NCBI RefSeq assembly: GCF_900696085.1
Contig: NZ_CAADFC020000018.1
Location: 1 to 64,000, forward strand
Length of the DNA: 64,000 nt
Source: Bradyrhizobium ivorense
GTDB lineage: Bacteria > Pseudomonadota > Alphaproteobacteria > Rhizobiales > Xanthobacteraceae
Direction: 5' to 3'
In this document: piece after piece, positions 42,037-50,375 of the stretch
Position numbering within the stretch: position 1 is the stretch's first letter
Layout of the letters: every line of letters starts with the position of its first letter
Notes under the pieces: model-generated
Told to the model about the DNA's origin: nothing
The model's database searches: none
The model's input: only the letters and a program-made list of their open reading frames with translations
Made by a program: the position numbers and the translations under genes

Positions 42037-42740
42037 TACGCTCGCCGCATCAGCTTGAGCACCGCAGTGAGGCGGAGGCTGCGCTTGCCGGCAAACGCGG
42101 TGGCGTCGAGCACGGCTCCCTCTTCGTCGTAAGTGCCGGCAAAACCGATGCCGACCTCGTGGCCGCCGAAGATCGGGTTCTCGCCCACCGCCGAGGTGTG
42201 CTCCTGGTTCAGGATCTGCCCCTTCCAGCGGCCGTTCGCCGAGGTGTAGCTGCCGAGATAGTAGAAGAACGCATCGCCGCCGAGGATGCGGCCGTTGTTG
42301 AGCAGCATCACGCCGGTCAGGCCGCCGTCGACCCCGTCGAGCATGCGGATGTGGATCGAGTACAGCCCGTCGACGATGCCGCCCTCGCCGACGCCGCGGA
42401 CGGCCGGAATCTCGTCTTCGGTGATCGGCGTCATCACCGACTGGAACGGCACGCCGGGCAATTCCTTCAGCTCGCCCTTGAAGCGCAGCAGCGCGCCGTC
42501 CGGCCGTCCCTTCGCAATCAGGGTCGCGTCATCGGTGCCGGCCATCGCGCGGTAGTTCGGATCGGGGTTGTGACGGACGGTCTTGATCTCGGCCGCGACC
42601 TCGTCGCCCTCGATCTCATAGCTGCCGATATGGGCAAAGGCGGAGTTGCCGCCGAGCATCTTGCCGTTGCCGACATACATCACGCTGCGGCCGACATTGC
42701 CGCCCAGTTCGAACCGGACCTTGTAAAATCCCTCAAACAA
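42036..42740 (-). CDS. GrlR-like protein 2, two modules
   Basis: About 234 residues in two GrlR-like barrels. Module 1: FEGFYKVRFELGGNVGRSVMYVGNGKMLGGNSAFAHIGSYEIEGDEVAAEIKTVRHN. Module 2: GIVDGLYSIHIRMLDGVDGGLTGVMLLNNGRILGGDAFFYYLGSYTSANGRWKGQILNQEHTSAVGENPIFGGHEVGIGFAG, ending LAGKRSLRL-type AFAGKRSLRLTAVLKLMRRA. It is clearly paralogous to the gene at 33.2-33.9 kb. I set the TTG start at 42740 to match the paralog starts; a GTG at 42773 is possible. The stop codon overlaps the ModA-like start, the only paralog here with an operon partner. Confidence 0.75.
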   Translation of the reverse strand: MFEGFYKVRFELGGNVGRSVMYVGNGKMLGGNSAFAHIGSYEIEGDEVAAEIKTVRHNPDPNYRAMAGTDDATLIAKGRPDGALLRFKGELKELPGVPFQSVMTPITEDEIPAVRGVGEGGIVDGLYSIHIRMLDGVDGGLTGVMLLNNGRILGGDAFFYYLGSYTSANGRWKGQILNQEHTSAVGENPIFGGHEVGIGFAGTYDEEGAVLDATAFAGKRSLRLTAVLKLMRRA

Positions 42741-42852
42741 GCGCCGTGTCCCCGCGGCAGCCAAAGATACCACCGTTGTCTAGCGCGGTTCATAACGCGG
42801 CGAAACCGCTTTCGGTGCGCCGGCACCGGCCAACGCCGTCATGAAAATGCAA

Positions 42853-42885
42853 GGGTCCGCCAAGGCGTGCTGCCCTGGCGGACCC
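42853..42885. terminator. Hairpin 3' of glnII
   Basis: GGGTCCGCCA at 42853 pairs with TGGCGGACCC ending at 42885, forming a strong stem between the glnII stop (42928) and the GrlR-like gene upstream on the same strand. It has weak T-runs on both sides (GTTTT to the right, TTGCATTTTC on the minus strand) and probably ends glnII transcription. Confidence 0.6.
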
Positions 42886-42927
42886 GTTTTGCGTGAGCGG
42901 ACGCCCGTCAGGGCATCCGGTGATGGC

Positions 42928-43962
42928 TTAGGCCGCGGCCTTCGCGCCGGTCGGGACCTCGGCGATGGTCTTCAGGATCTGCGAGGCGATCTGGTAGGGG
43001 TCGCCTTGCGAGTTCGGACGGCGGTCTTCCAGATAGCCCTTGTAGCCGTTGTTCATGAACGAGTGCGGCACGCGGATCGAGGCGCCGCGATCGGCCAGAC
43101 CGTAGCTGAACTTGTTCCACGGCGCGGTCTCGTGCTTGCCGGTCAGACGCTTGTCATTGTCCGGGCCGTAGACGGCGATGTGGTCCATGAGGTTCTTCTC
43201 GAAGGCCGCCATCAGCTTCTCGAAATATTCCTTGCCGCCGACTTCGCGCATGTACTTGGTCGAGAAGTTGGCGTGCATGCCCGAGCCGTTCCAGTCGGTA
43301 TCGCCGAGCGGCTTGCAGTGGAATTCGATGTCGATGCCATAGCTCTCGGTGAGGCGCAGCATCAGATAGCGAGCCATCCACATCTGGTCGGCCGCGGTCT
43401 TGGAGCCCTTGCCGAAGATCTGGAATTCCCACTGGCCCTTGGCCACTTCGGCATTGATGCCTTCGTGGTTGATGCCGGCGGCGAGGCAGAGGTTGAGGTG
43501 CTCTTCCACGATCTTGCGGGCGACGCTGCCGACGTTCTTGTAACCGACGCCGGTGTAGTACGGGCCCTGCGGAGCCGGATAACCCTCACCCGGGAAGCCG
43601 AGCGGACGGCCGTCCTTGTAGAAGAAGTATTCCTGCTCGAAGCCGAACCAGGCGCCGTCGTCATCCAGGATGGTGGCGCGCTTGTTGGACGAATGCGGCG
43701 TCTTGCCATCGGGCATCATGACTTCGCACATCACCAGCACGCCGTTCTCGCGCGCGGCGTCGGGATAGCATGCGACCGGCTTCAGCACGCAGTCAGAGCT
43801 GTGGCCTTCAGCCTGCTGGGTGGACGAACCGTCAAAGCCCCACAGCGGAAGCTGTTCGAGGGTCGGGAACGACGCGAATTCCTTGATCTGCGTCTTGCCG
43901 CGCAGGTTCGGCGTCGGCGTATATCCGTCGAGCCAGATATACTCGAGCTTGTACTTGGTCAT
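42928..43962 (-). CDS. glnII: Glutamine synthetase type II
   Basis: A 344-residue eukaryotic-type GSII that condenses ammonia and glutamate using ATP, in the cytosol. Family landmarks: YIWLDGYTPTPNLRGKT, WGFDGSSTQQAEGHSSDCVLKP, WFGFEQEYFFYKDGRPLGFP, AGINHEGINAEVAKGQWEFQIF, FHCKPLGDTDWNGSGMHANFSTK and GADRGAS-type GLADRGASIRVP. This is the rhizobial second GS, expressed under nitrogen limitation from a -24/-12 promoter. A sigma-54 promoter sequence lies 95-110 bp upstream. It is divergent from a DUF2735 gene, as in the gstI-glnII arrangement of Rhizobium. Confidence 0.97.
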   Translation of the reverse strand: MTKYKLEYIWLDGYTPTPNLRGKTQIKEFASFPTLEQLPLWGFDGSSTQQAEGHSSDCVLKPVACYPDAARENGVLVMCEVMMPDGKTPHSSNKRATILDDDGAWFGFEQEYFFYKDGRPLGFPGEGYPAPQGPYYTGVGYKNVGSVARKIVEEHLNLCLAAGINHEGINAEVAKGQWEFQIFGKGSKTAADQMWMARYLMLRLTESYGIDIEFHCKPLGDTDWNGSGMHANFSTKYMREVGGKEYFEKLMAAFEKNLMDHIAVYGPDNDKRLTGKHETAPWNKFSYGLADRGASIRVPHSFMNNGYKGYLEDRRPNSQGDPYQIASQILKTIAEVPTGAKAAA

Positions 43963-44056
43963 TGAGCCTCTCTGTTGATGATGCAAAAAACCGCGAGGAA
44001 ACCGAAAGCCAGTCGGTCGCCGCACGTACCCGGCCACCATCGGCCGGTTCCTATTA

Positions 44057-44072
44057 AGCAATTTGAATGCCA
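44057..44072 (-). promoter_or_regulatory. Sigma-54 (-24/-12) promoter of glnII
   Basis: On the minus strand: TGGCATTCAAATTGCT, with GG and GC separated by ten bases as in TGGCAC-N5-TTGCW. It sits 95-110 bp before the glnII start. Upstream, an inverted repeat GGCTGGC...GCCAGCC at 44151-44174 might bind an activator, though it does not match the NtrC consensus. The rest of the 43963-44502 gap holds one small hairpin (GCATCCTG/CAGGATGC near 44329) and no gene. Confidence 0.75.
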
Positions 44073-44502
44073 GCCGCTGCGCTGCGGGACGCAGGTCGGC
44101 CGGAATGTCCACAGCTGCTTTTGAACTTTTTGCTGCGACAAAGGCGCGCGGCTGGCATGCGTCGGCGCCAGCCAGAATCCGCTTACTGAGCCGCCCGCCG
44201 CCCGATTCTCCAGCAAATCCGGCCGCTAGCGCCCTCGCCGATTAAAGCTGCGGCAGCGCCATGTGACAGTTTGGGTCCCGCCGAGCCGTCACCGGCAACC
44301 ATCACCCCCGCTCAAGCGTTGGTCAGCTGCATCCTGCCTCGCAGGATGCAAACCGAGATTTGCCCAAAGAATGGACAATAGCTGCCCGCTTCGTAGTCAT
44401 TTGCACCCAGTCCAGCCCCGGCCAATATCAGAACTCGGTAACCACACGCGAAGGAGTCGGGCGCAGCATGGAGGCTCGCATTCCGGCCAAGGAGACTTTC
44501 AG

Positions 44503-44703
44503 ATGATCACCACGGGCCAAAACCAGGGATCTGCCAAGATCTATCAATTCCCGGCCGGGGGCCGCGCGGCTCTCGGGGGACGTCGTTACGGCGAGGCGCG
44601 CTCGGCGCTCGAGCTGGCGGCGCAGGTCGAAACCAGCATCTGCAGCGAGAGCTGGTATCATCAGGCCGCGATCGACGACGCCAAGCCGGGCCGCGACCAC
44701 TGA
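44503..44703 (+). CDS. gstI: DUF2735 protein, candidate GstI (glutamine synthetase II translation inhibitor)
   Basis: A 66-residue protein: SAKIYQFPAGGRAALGGRR then ALELAAQVETSICSESWYHQAAIDDAKPGR, the two conserved blocks of DUF2735 (S-A-K-I-x-x-F-P and WYHxxAI). In Rhizobium leguminosarum a ~63-residue protein, GstI, encoded divergently from glnII, inhibits translation of glnII mRNA when nitrogen is ample. Size, sequence class and divergent position fit; the assignment is by analogy. Start ATG 44503, preceded by AAGGAGA. A terminator follows at 44762. Confidence 0.75.
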   Translation: MITTGQNQGSAKIYQFPAGGRAALGGRRYGEARSALELAAQVETSICSESWYHQAAIDDAKPGRDH

Positions 44704-44761
44704 TGCCGCGGCAACCAAGTCGCGCGACGCGGCGACATCAAACAGCGTCAGAACGGTAAGG

Positions 44762-44796
44762 AAGGGTCGGAACGCAGCGTTTCGGCCCTTTTTTCA
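44762..44796 (+). terminator. Factor-independent terminator after the DUF2735 gene
   Basis: AAGGGTCGGAACG pairs with CGTTTCGGCCCTT (two G-U wobbles) around a CAG loop, followed by six T. It ends about at the stop of the convergent MliC-like gene (stop codon at 44794), so it terminates the plus-strand transcript. Confidence 0.75.
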
Positions 44797-45096
44797 TGTC
44801 AGGTCGCAGGCCGTGACCGGCTGCTTGCCGTGCTTCAGCCGGGCCTGACCGGTCCGGGTGATATCGAGGGTAACCCCGCTCCCGCTATAGCGCGTCCCCG
44901 TCAGCGACAGCCGCTTCCGCAGCGCCACCGCCTTGCCGTCGAGTTGCAGATGCGCGCGCGAATCCGCCCCCAGCAGCGCGACGAACTGCGTGCCGTCGGC
45001 GCAGCGATAATTCCGGAACGTGGACTGCGCCGACGCAGCCGAGGAACCGGCGACAAGAATTGCGCCGGCAACAATGGCGATCCCGCGATAAGTCAT
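44794..45096 (-). CDS. MliC-like C-type lysozyme inhibitor
   Basis: A 100-residue exported protein with a signal peptide (IAIVAGAILVAGSSAASAQ) and a MliC-like barrel: FRNYRCADGTQFVALLGADSRAHLQLDGKAVALRKRLSLTGTRYSGSGVTLDITRTGQARLKHGKQPVTACD. The YxCxDGxxF start, the single disulfide pair (YRC ... ACD) and the GxRY motif fit the MliC/PliC family, which protects the cell wall from lysozyme. The signal lacks a lipobox, so it is probably a periplasmic (PliC-like) form. Confidence 0.82.
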   Translation of the reverse strand: MTYRGIAIVAGAILVAGSSAASAQSTFRNYRCADGTQFVALLGADSRAHLQLDGKAVALRKRLSLTGTRYSGSGVTLDITRTGQARLKHGKQPVTACDLT

Positions 45097-45180
45097 ATTC
45101 TCCCCCTCACGCGCCCATTATAGACCTGTCTGCACGAGACTCCTGCGTCAAGACAGCATCCACAGCAACAGGTCTGCCCG

Positions 45181-45924
45181 ATGTCCAAAACCCTCGCGCG
45201 TCATCTCAATCTCTCCGGTGCCAGCAATTTTCGCGACCTGGGGGGATACGTGACGCATGACGGCCGGACCGTGCGGTGGCGGCAGATCTTCCGCTCCAAC
45301 CATCTGGCCCACCTCACCGAGCAGGACATCGCGGTCGTGCGCGGGCTCGGGGTCAGAAGCGCGTTCGATTTCCGCGGTGTCGCCGAGCGCGCCGAGGCGC
45401 TGTGCGGCATGACCGACGTCACCGTGCATTCGCTCCCGGTCGAGCCGACGGTCGTCGCCGCGCTGCGCGCGATCGCCGAGACCCGGCCGCTGTCGAAGGA
45501 CGACGCGGTCGACGTGATGCGGGACTCCTATCGCGGCTATGTGCAGGACAATACCGAGCGCTACCGCACGCTGTTTGCCCATCTGCTGGAAGATCGCGCG
45601 CCGCTGGTGATCCACTGCACCGCCGGCAAGGACCGCACCGGCTTTGCCTGCGCGCTGATCCTGCACGCGCTCGGCGTGCCCGACGAGGTAATCGCGGACG
45701 ACTATCTGCTCACCAACCAGTTCTACAAGCGCGATACGTCCGCGACCTCCGAGCTTCCCGACCACGTCAGGCAGGTGCTCGGCACCGTGCAGGCCGCGTT
45801 CCTGGACGCGGCGTTCGAGGCCATCGATGACGACTACGGCAGCCTCGACGGCTATTTCCATGACGGCCTCGGGCTCGGACAGGCCGAGCGCAAGGCGCTT
45901 GAAGGCCGCTATCTGCAAGCCTGA
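45181..45924 (+). CDS. Tyrosine-protein phosphatase (dual-specificity/MptpB-like)
   Basis: A 247-residue phosphatase. N-terminal SGASNFRDLGGYVTHDGRTVRWRQIFRSNHL and the catalytic P-loop VIHCTAGKDRTGFACALIL (HCxxGKxR) are the MptpB/LipA-like atypical phosphatase signatures. It has the DYLLTNQFYKR segment between loop and C-terminal helices. The enzyme removes phosphate from Tyr, Ser/Thr or phosphoinositides and is often secreted, but no signal peptide is present here. Monocistronic; neighbours are unrelated. Confidence 0.9.
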   Translation: MSKTLARHLNLSGASNFRDLGGYVTHDGRTVRWRQIFRSNHLAHLTEQDIAVVRGLGVRSAFDFRGVAERAEALCGMTDVTVHSLPVEPTVVAALRAIAETRPLSKDDAVDVMRDSYRGYVQDNTERYRTLFAHLLEDRAPLVIHCTAGKDRTGFACALILHALGVPDEVIADDYLLTNQFYKRDTSATSELPDHVRQVLGTVQAAFLDAAFEAIDDDYGSLDGYFHDGLGLGQAERKALEGRYLQA

Positions 45925-45933
45925 TCAATTGGA

Positions 45934-46137
45934 TTACGCCGCAGCCTCGAGCTCGAGCTCGGCATCAAGATCGGCAATGACGTCCTCGAAGGCGGAAATC
46001 GCCTGCTGGATCGCCGCGATCTGCATCAATTCCCAGCTGCTCACCGGCCCTTTGCGGTTCTGCAACGCCACCACGAGATCGCGCCGCTGCTCCTTAAGCT
46101 GAACGAGCGGTAAACCGTGATCCGGAAGATTTCCCAT
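45934..46137 (-). CDS. Small helical protein
   Basis: A 67-residue protein, MGNLPDHGLPLVQLKEQRRDLVVALQNRKGPVSSWELMQIAAIQQAISAFEDVIADLDAELELEAAA. It appears to be two helices, the second acidic, similar to short coiled-coil hypotheticals in Bradyrhizobium. No function assigned. ATG 46137 is used; a TTG two codons upstream is also open. It is convergent with the phosphatase gene with a 9-bp gap. Confidence 0.65.
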   Translation of the reverse strand: MGNLPDHGLPLVQLKEQRRDLVVALQNRKGPVSSWELMQIAAIQQAISAFEDVIADLDAELELEAAA

Positions 46138-46255
46138 TCGCAAACCCCCTGCTTGGTCGAGGTTCCGCTTCTACGAAAAGGGTTCTGCAAACGACTTACA
46201 GAACTGCCGCGAATTTTAGCGATCACGCCATACCCCGTAGTCTTACGTAGTCACT

Positions 46256-46957
46256 TCACGCAATCGCGTCCCGCGCGACCGCATCGTTGATCGCACCGAG
46301 CAGCGCCTTGGTTACACAATCGGTCGCCCACTCGCTCGTATGGAGATGCTCCGGTGCGCCATCGTCGAGATCGGAGAGCAGAATACCATCGTCAACCCAG
46401 CGCTTCATCAGCGCAAAGCGGCTGAACAGGTTCACGTTCCTGCTTGCAGTGACCTTGGCGATCATCGGCATGAACCGGTTGGCGCGTTCGAGCACGTCGG
46501 CCTTGCCGATGATTGCGTCGGTGTACTGCGAATCCATCACCACGACATCGAGCGGCAGCCCACCGAGCACGTCGAGGCCTGCCTCGAGTGTCGCCTGCAC
46601 CTGATCGAAGTTTAAGTCCTTGTACACCGCGTTGGTGCCGACCTGCCAGATCACCATGACAGGCGTTTCGGCGATGACGTCGGATTCGATCCGCGAAAAC
46701 TCTTCCGGCGCCTCCTGCCCGCCGATGCCGCGGTTGATGATGTCGATCATCCGGCCAAACGATTGCTTCTGGCTGCGCCACAAGAGCTCCAGCCGCGGCG
46801 GGAACGGCAGGATGTTATCGGCTCCCGCGGTCGACGATGATCCGAGGGCCACGACCTTGACCCTGCGGTCGCGCTTGAGCGCTTGCGCCAGATGCGGCAA
46901 TCCGTAACGGAATTTGACAACGTCGAGATGGGTTTCGCATGGCCGTGGAGCGGACAT
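46256..46957 (-). CDS. SGNH/GDSL hydrolase family protein
   Basis: A 233-residue SGNH hydrolase. The oxyanion block I is VVALGSSSTAG (Ser-type GDS variant GSS), block II is IINRGIGGQEAPEE with its Gly, and block III is VIWQVGTNAVYKD with the Asn. The catalytic His is likely near LHTSEWA. These esterases act on acyl or acetyl groups of lipids or polysaccharides; SSS in place of GDS is common in alphaproteobacterial members. Start ATG 46957 has AAGGA eight bases upstream. Confidence 0.85.
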   Translation of the reverse strand: MSAPRPCETHLDVVKFRYGLPHLAQALKRDRRVKVVALGSSSTAGADNILPFPPRLELLWRSQKQSFGRMIDIINRGIGGQEAPEEFSRIESDVIAETPVMVIWQVGTNAVYKDLNFDQVQATLEAGLDVLGGLPLDVVVMDSQYTDAIIGKADVLERANRFMPMIAKVTASRNVNLFSRFALMKRWVDDGILLSDLDDGAPEHLHTSEWATDCVTKALLGAINDAVARDAIA

Positions 46958-47078
46958 CGCCAACATCCTTTGCGGGCATAGATTGACCGTCCACACTACG
47001 GCGCGAAATTCGCCTCGTTGCAAATGAATTCCGCCTGATCATAGTGGTCCCCTGCCATTTGCGGTTACGGAGACCACC

Positions 47079-47759
47079 ATGAACGGAAAAGCCATCGTCA
47101 TCACCGGCGCCCTCGGCGCGCTCGGCAAGGTGGTCGCCGACGAAGCTCTGGCGCGGGGCGCGCGCGTCGCCGGCCTCGACCATACCGCATCGACCGCGGC
47201 GGCAACGCCCGACCGCATCGAGCTCGGTAACGTCGATCTCACCGACGCGGCGCAGGCCAAGGCGGCGATCGACAAGGCAGCGGCGCATTTCGGCCGGCTC
47301 GACGCGCTGATCAATATTGCCGGCGGCTTCGTGTTCGAGGCCGTCACCGATGGCGATCCGAGAACCTGGCAGCGCATGTACGCCATGAACGTGATGACCG
47401 CGCTGAACACATCACAGGCCGCCATTCCCTATCTGGTCAAGTCCCGCGCCGGACGCATCATCAATATCGGCGCGCTGGGCGCGCTGCAGGCCGCCTCCGG
47501 CATGGGCCCCTACGCGGCGTCGAAGGCCGGCGTGCATCGCCTGACCGAGTCGCTCGCCGCCGAATTGAAGGGCAAGGTCACGGTGAACGCCGTGCTGCCC
47601 TCGATCATCGACACCGCGGCCAACCGTGCGGCGATGCCGAAAGCCGATATCTCCAAATGGGTGACGCCGAAAGAACTCGCCGACGTCATCCTGTTCCTCG
47701 CCTCCGACGCCGCCAGCGCCGTCACCGGCGCCCTGCTGCCGGTCAACGGACGGGTTTAG
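47079..47759 (+). CDS. Short-chain dehydrogenase/reductase
   Basis: A 226-residue classical SDR: AIVITGALGALGKVVADEA (TGxxxxxG cofactor motif with an A-L-G variant), LINIAGGFVF, active-site Ser in IINIGALGAL and YAASKAGVHRLTESLA, ending AVTGALLPVNGRV. Short for the family (usually ~250). It is convergent with the next SDR gene with a 15-bp gap and has no catabolic partner. Substrate unknown. Confidence 0.87.
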   Translation: MNGKAIVITGALGALGKVVADEALARGARVAGLDHTASTAAATPDRIELGNVDLTDAAQAKAAIDKAAAHFGRLDALINIAGGFVFEAVTDGDPRTWQRMYAMNVMTALNTSQAAIPYLVKSRAGRIINIGALGALQAASGMGPYAASKAGVHRLTESLAAELKGKVTVNAVLPSIIDTAANRAAMPKADISKWVTPKELADVILFLASDAASAVTGALLPVNGRV

Positions 47760-47774
47760 CTTCGCCGATGCATG

Positions 47775-48545
47775 TCAGGCGGCAGTGTAGCCGCCGTCGA
47801 CCACATGCGAGGCGCCGGTCATGAAGGACGCCTTGTCCGAGCACATCCAGACCACGGCCTCCGCGATCTCCTCCGGTACGCCCAAACGGCGTACGGGCAC
47901 CTTGGCCATGATCTCGTCGTAACGCTCGTCCATCGTCTCCTTGGTCATGGGCGTCTTGATGTAGCCGGGATTGACGCAATTCACCCGGATGCCGTCCTGG
48001 GCATATTCGACCGCCGCTGATTTGGTCAGCCCGACGACGCCGTGCTTGGTCGCGACATAGTGAGCCGAGGTGGCAAGGCCGATCAGCCCGGCGATCGAGG
48101 CCGTGTTGACGATCGCGCCGCCGCCGCCCTGCTTGAGCATCTGCGCGATCTCGTACTTCAGGCACAGGAACACGCCCATCAAATTCACCGAGAACATTTT
48201 TGCCACGGTGGGCTGCGTGAGCTCATGAATGCGTTGGCCGGGCGGTCCGACGGAGCGCCCGGCCACTCCGGCGTTGTTGAACGCGCAATCGATCCGCCCG
48301 AACGCCGACACCGTGCGCGCCACCATGTTGGCGACGGCGGCCTCGTCGGTGACATCGCCCTGGATCGCGATCGACTGGCCGCCGGCGGCGTTGACGAGCG
48401 CGACCGTCTCCTCGATGCCGTCCTTCGAGAGGTCGGACACCGCCACACGCGCGCCTTCGCGCGCCATCGCAATCGCCGTCGCCCGGCCGATGCCCGAGCC
48501 GCCGCCCGTCACCAATGCAGCCTTGCCGTCCAGAATGCCTGCCAT
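47775..48545 (-). CDS. Short-chain dehydrogenase/reductase
   Basis: A 256-residue classical SDR: ALVTGGGSGIGRATAIAMA, DLSKDGIEET after strand 2 (NADP-type would need Arg/Lys, so NAD is possible), active-site Ser in VNTASIAGL and YVATKHGVVGLTKSAAVEYA, ending FMTGASHVVDGGYTAA. It starts 9 bp downstream of the ThDP decarboxylase gene stop, so the two are one transcript; an aldehyde or ketone produced by that enzyme is a natural substrate. This is inference from gene order. Confidence 0.88.
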   Translation of the reverse strand: MAGILDGKAALVTGGGSGIGRATAIAMAREGARVAVSDLSKDGIEETVALVNAAGGQSIAIQGDVTDEAAVANMVARTVSAFGRIDCAFNNAGVAGRSVGPPGQRIHELTQPTVAKMFSVNLMGVFLCLKYEIAQMLKQGGGGAIVNTASIAGLIGLATSAHYVATKHGVVGLTKSAAVEYAQDGIRVNCVNPGYIKTPMTKETMDERYDEIMAKVPVRRLGVPEEIAEAVVWMCSDKASFMTGASHVVDGGYTAA

Positions 48546-48554
48546 GAGAAACTC

Positions 48555-50219
48555 CTACCGCTTTCCTTCGATTGCGATCTCGACAAGGTACGGCCGCCGG
48601 CTTGCAACGGCCTTCGCAACGGCGCCTGCGATGTCATCGGCCCTCTCGACCCGGACGGCCTCGACGCCCATGCCGGCTGCGAGATGCACGAAGTCGAGCG
48701 CGGGGCCGGTGATATCCATGTTCTGATAGGGATGCTGGGTGCCGGCTTCGAAGTTCTGCCGCCAGACGTCCACATTGTGCTTGAGGATGCGGTACTCGCG
48801 GTTCGCGAGCACCACGAACACGATCGCAAGCTTGTGGTGCGCAGCGGTCCACAGCGACTGGATCGCATACATCGCCGAGCCGTCGCCGGAGACGGCGACA
48901 ACCGGACGGTCCGGCATCGCGACCTTGACGCCGATCGCGCCGGCGAGGCCCTGTCCGATGCCGCCGCCGCGGCCGCCGAAATAATCGCCGAAGCCGCGAT
49001 AGTCGAAGGCGCGCGCGAGATCGAGGCTGGCCGTGATGCTCTCATCGACGATGACGACATTGTCGGGTAGACCGCGGCGAAGTTCCGCGGTGACGCGCGG
49101 CATCGAGCTCGGTTCGCGGGTCCAGCTTTTCTCGACGCGCGCGCGATAGGCTTCTTTCTCCTTCGCCTGCAATTCGGCCAGCGCGGCATTGCGGTTTTGC
49201 GCAGTTTGCCTGAACTCTGCACCCGCCTTTGCGCGCAAAGCGTCGGTCAGCGCGCCGAGACTGGCGGCGATGTCCCCGACCACGCCGGCATCGAGCCGGT
49301 TGTTGAGTGCGAGACGCTCGGCCGAGGCTTCGATCTGCAGCAGGGCCGCGCCGTCAGGAATGTGGCCGCCTGGCGCAAACCAGATGTCCTCAAAGAACGG
49401 ACCGCCGACCAGCAGCACGAGATCGGCGTCGCCGAGCGCCTTGCGCACCTGCCGGGCATCGCCAGGCAGCGCCTGACGGTAGCTCGGATGGCCGGTTGGA
49501 AACGGCGCGTGATGCCGCAGCCCTTCGAACCACACCGTGGCACCGACCGCTTCCGTGAGCGCCACCAGCGCCTGCACGCTGCCCGATCGCGCCACGTCAT
49601 CGCCGGCGATGATGGCCGGATGTTTCGATTTCAGCAGCAGCGCGGCCAGTGCCTCGATGCCTTCAGGATCGGGGCGCGTCGCGCGCCACAGATGATCCGG
49701 CGCCAGCACATCGACCGCTGTTTCCTGTTCCATGACGTCGATCGGCAGCGCCACGAACACCGGCCCCTGCGGCGCATCGGTCGCCACCTTGAACGCGCGT
49801 CGCATGATCGGTGCGATCTCGTCGGCGCGCTCGATCTGCACGCTCCACTTCGTGACTGGTGCTGCCATCGCAACGAGGTCGTGGCCGAGCAGCGGATTGT
49901 TCAGCCGCATGCGGGTGTCCTGCTGGCTGGCCGTCACCACCACGGGCGAATTTGCTTTCAGCGCGCCGTAGAGCGAACCGATGCCGTTGCCGAGGCCCGG
50001 CGCGACATGCAGATTGGTAACGGCGACGCGTCCCGACGCCTGCGCGTAGAAACTCGCGGCGCTGACCGCGACACCTTCATGCAGCGCCATGATGTATGCG
50101 AGTTGCGGAAAAGCCGGCAGGCTGTCGAGCAGCGGCGTTTCGGTGGTGCCGGGATTGCCGAAGATGTGACGCACGCCGTGCGCCACGAACGATTCCATCA
50201 GCACGCGACGTCCACGCAT
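48555..50219 (-). CDS. ThDP-dependent decarboxylase, benzoylformate decarboxylase-like
   Basis: A 554-residue member of the ThDP-dependent acetohydroxyacid synthase/benzoylformate decarboxylase family. The catalytic Glu lies in FGNPGTTETPLLD near the N-terminus, and the conserved His in MALHEGVAVSAAS. The ThDP/Mg motif is VVAVSGDGSAMYAIQSLWTAAHHKLAIVFVVLANREY. The middle domain (FAIGAD-like PAIIAGDDVARSG) matches. Substrate range (benzoylformate, phenylpyruvate or indolepyruvate) cannot be fixed. ATG 50219 follows GAGAGGAAA; the larger open frame is not used. It is cotranscribed with the SDR gene downstream. Confidence 0.88.
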   Translation of the reverse strand: MRGRRVLMESFVAHGVRHIFGNPGTTETPLLDSLPAFPQLAYIMALHEGVAVSAASFYAQASGRVAVTNLHVAPGLGNGIGSLYGALKANSPVVVTASQQDTRMRLNNPLLGHDLVAMAAPVTKWSVQIERADEIAPIMRRAFKVATDAPQGPVFVALPIDVMEQETAVDVLAPDHLWRATRPDPEGIEALAALLLKSKHPAIIAGDDVARSGSVQALVALTEAVGATVWFEGLRHHAPFPTGHPSYRQALPGDARQVRKALGDADLVLLVGGPFFEDIWFAPGGHIPDGAALLQIEASAERLALNNRLDAGVVGDIAASLGALTDALRAKAGAEFRQTAQNRNAALAELQAKEKEAYRARVEKSWTREPSSMPRVTAELRRGLPDNVVIVDESITASLDLARAFDYRGFGDYFGGRGGGIGQGLAGAIGVKVAMPDRPVVAVSGDGSAMYAIQSLWTAAHHKLAIVFVVLANREYRILKHNVDVWRQNFEAGTQHPYQNMDITGPALDFVHLAAGMGVEAVRVERADDIAGAVAKAVASRRPYLVEIAIEGKR

Positions 50220-50375
50220 TCGTTTCCTCTCGATCGGCTTTTTCTGCATCATCTGCCGGGGAGCGACCCATGGCAACCGCGCGAGACGGTTCGCGCCCGC
50301 GCGGCCGGTTGCGTCTGCCGCATGGCTTTGGGCGAAGCCGAGCATTGGGCCGCGCCGGTCAATGGGCTGGGCGGC

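Noticed and set aside
44151..44174. Inverted repeat GGCTGGC...GCCAGCC upstream of the glnII promoter as an NtrC site
   Set aside because: It does not match the NtrC consensus TGCACC-N5-GGTGCA; kept only as a possible unknown activator site.
44720..44796. Possible small RNA gene (SRP or other) between the DUF2735 and MliC-like genes
   Set aside because: The sequence lacks SRP RNA motifs; the hairpin plus T-run is better explained as a terminator.
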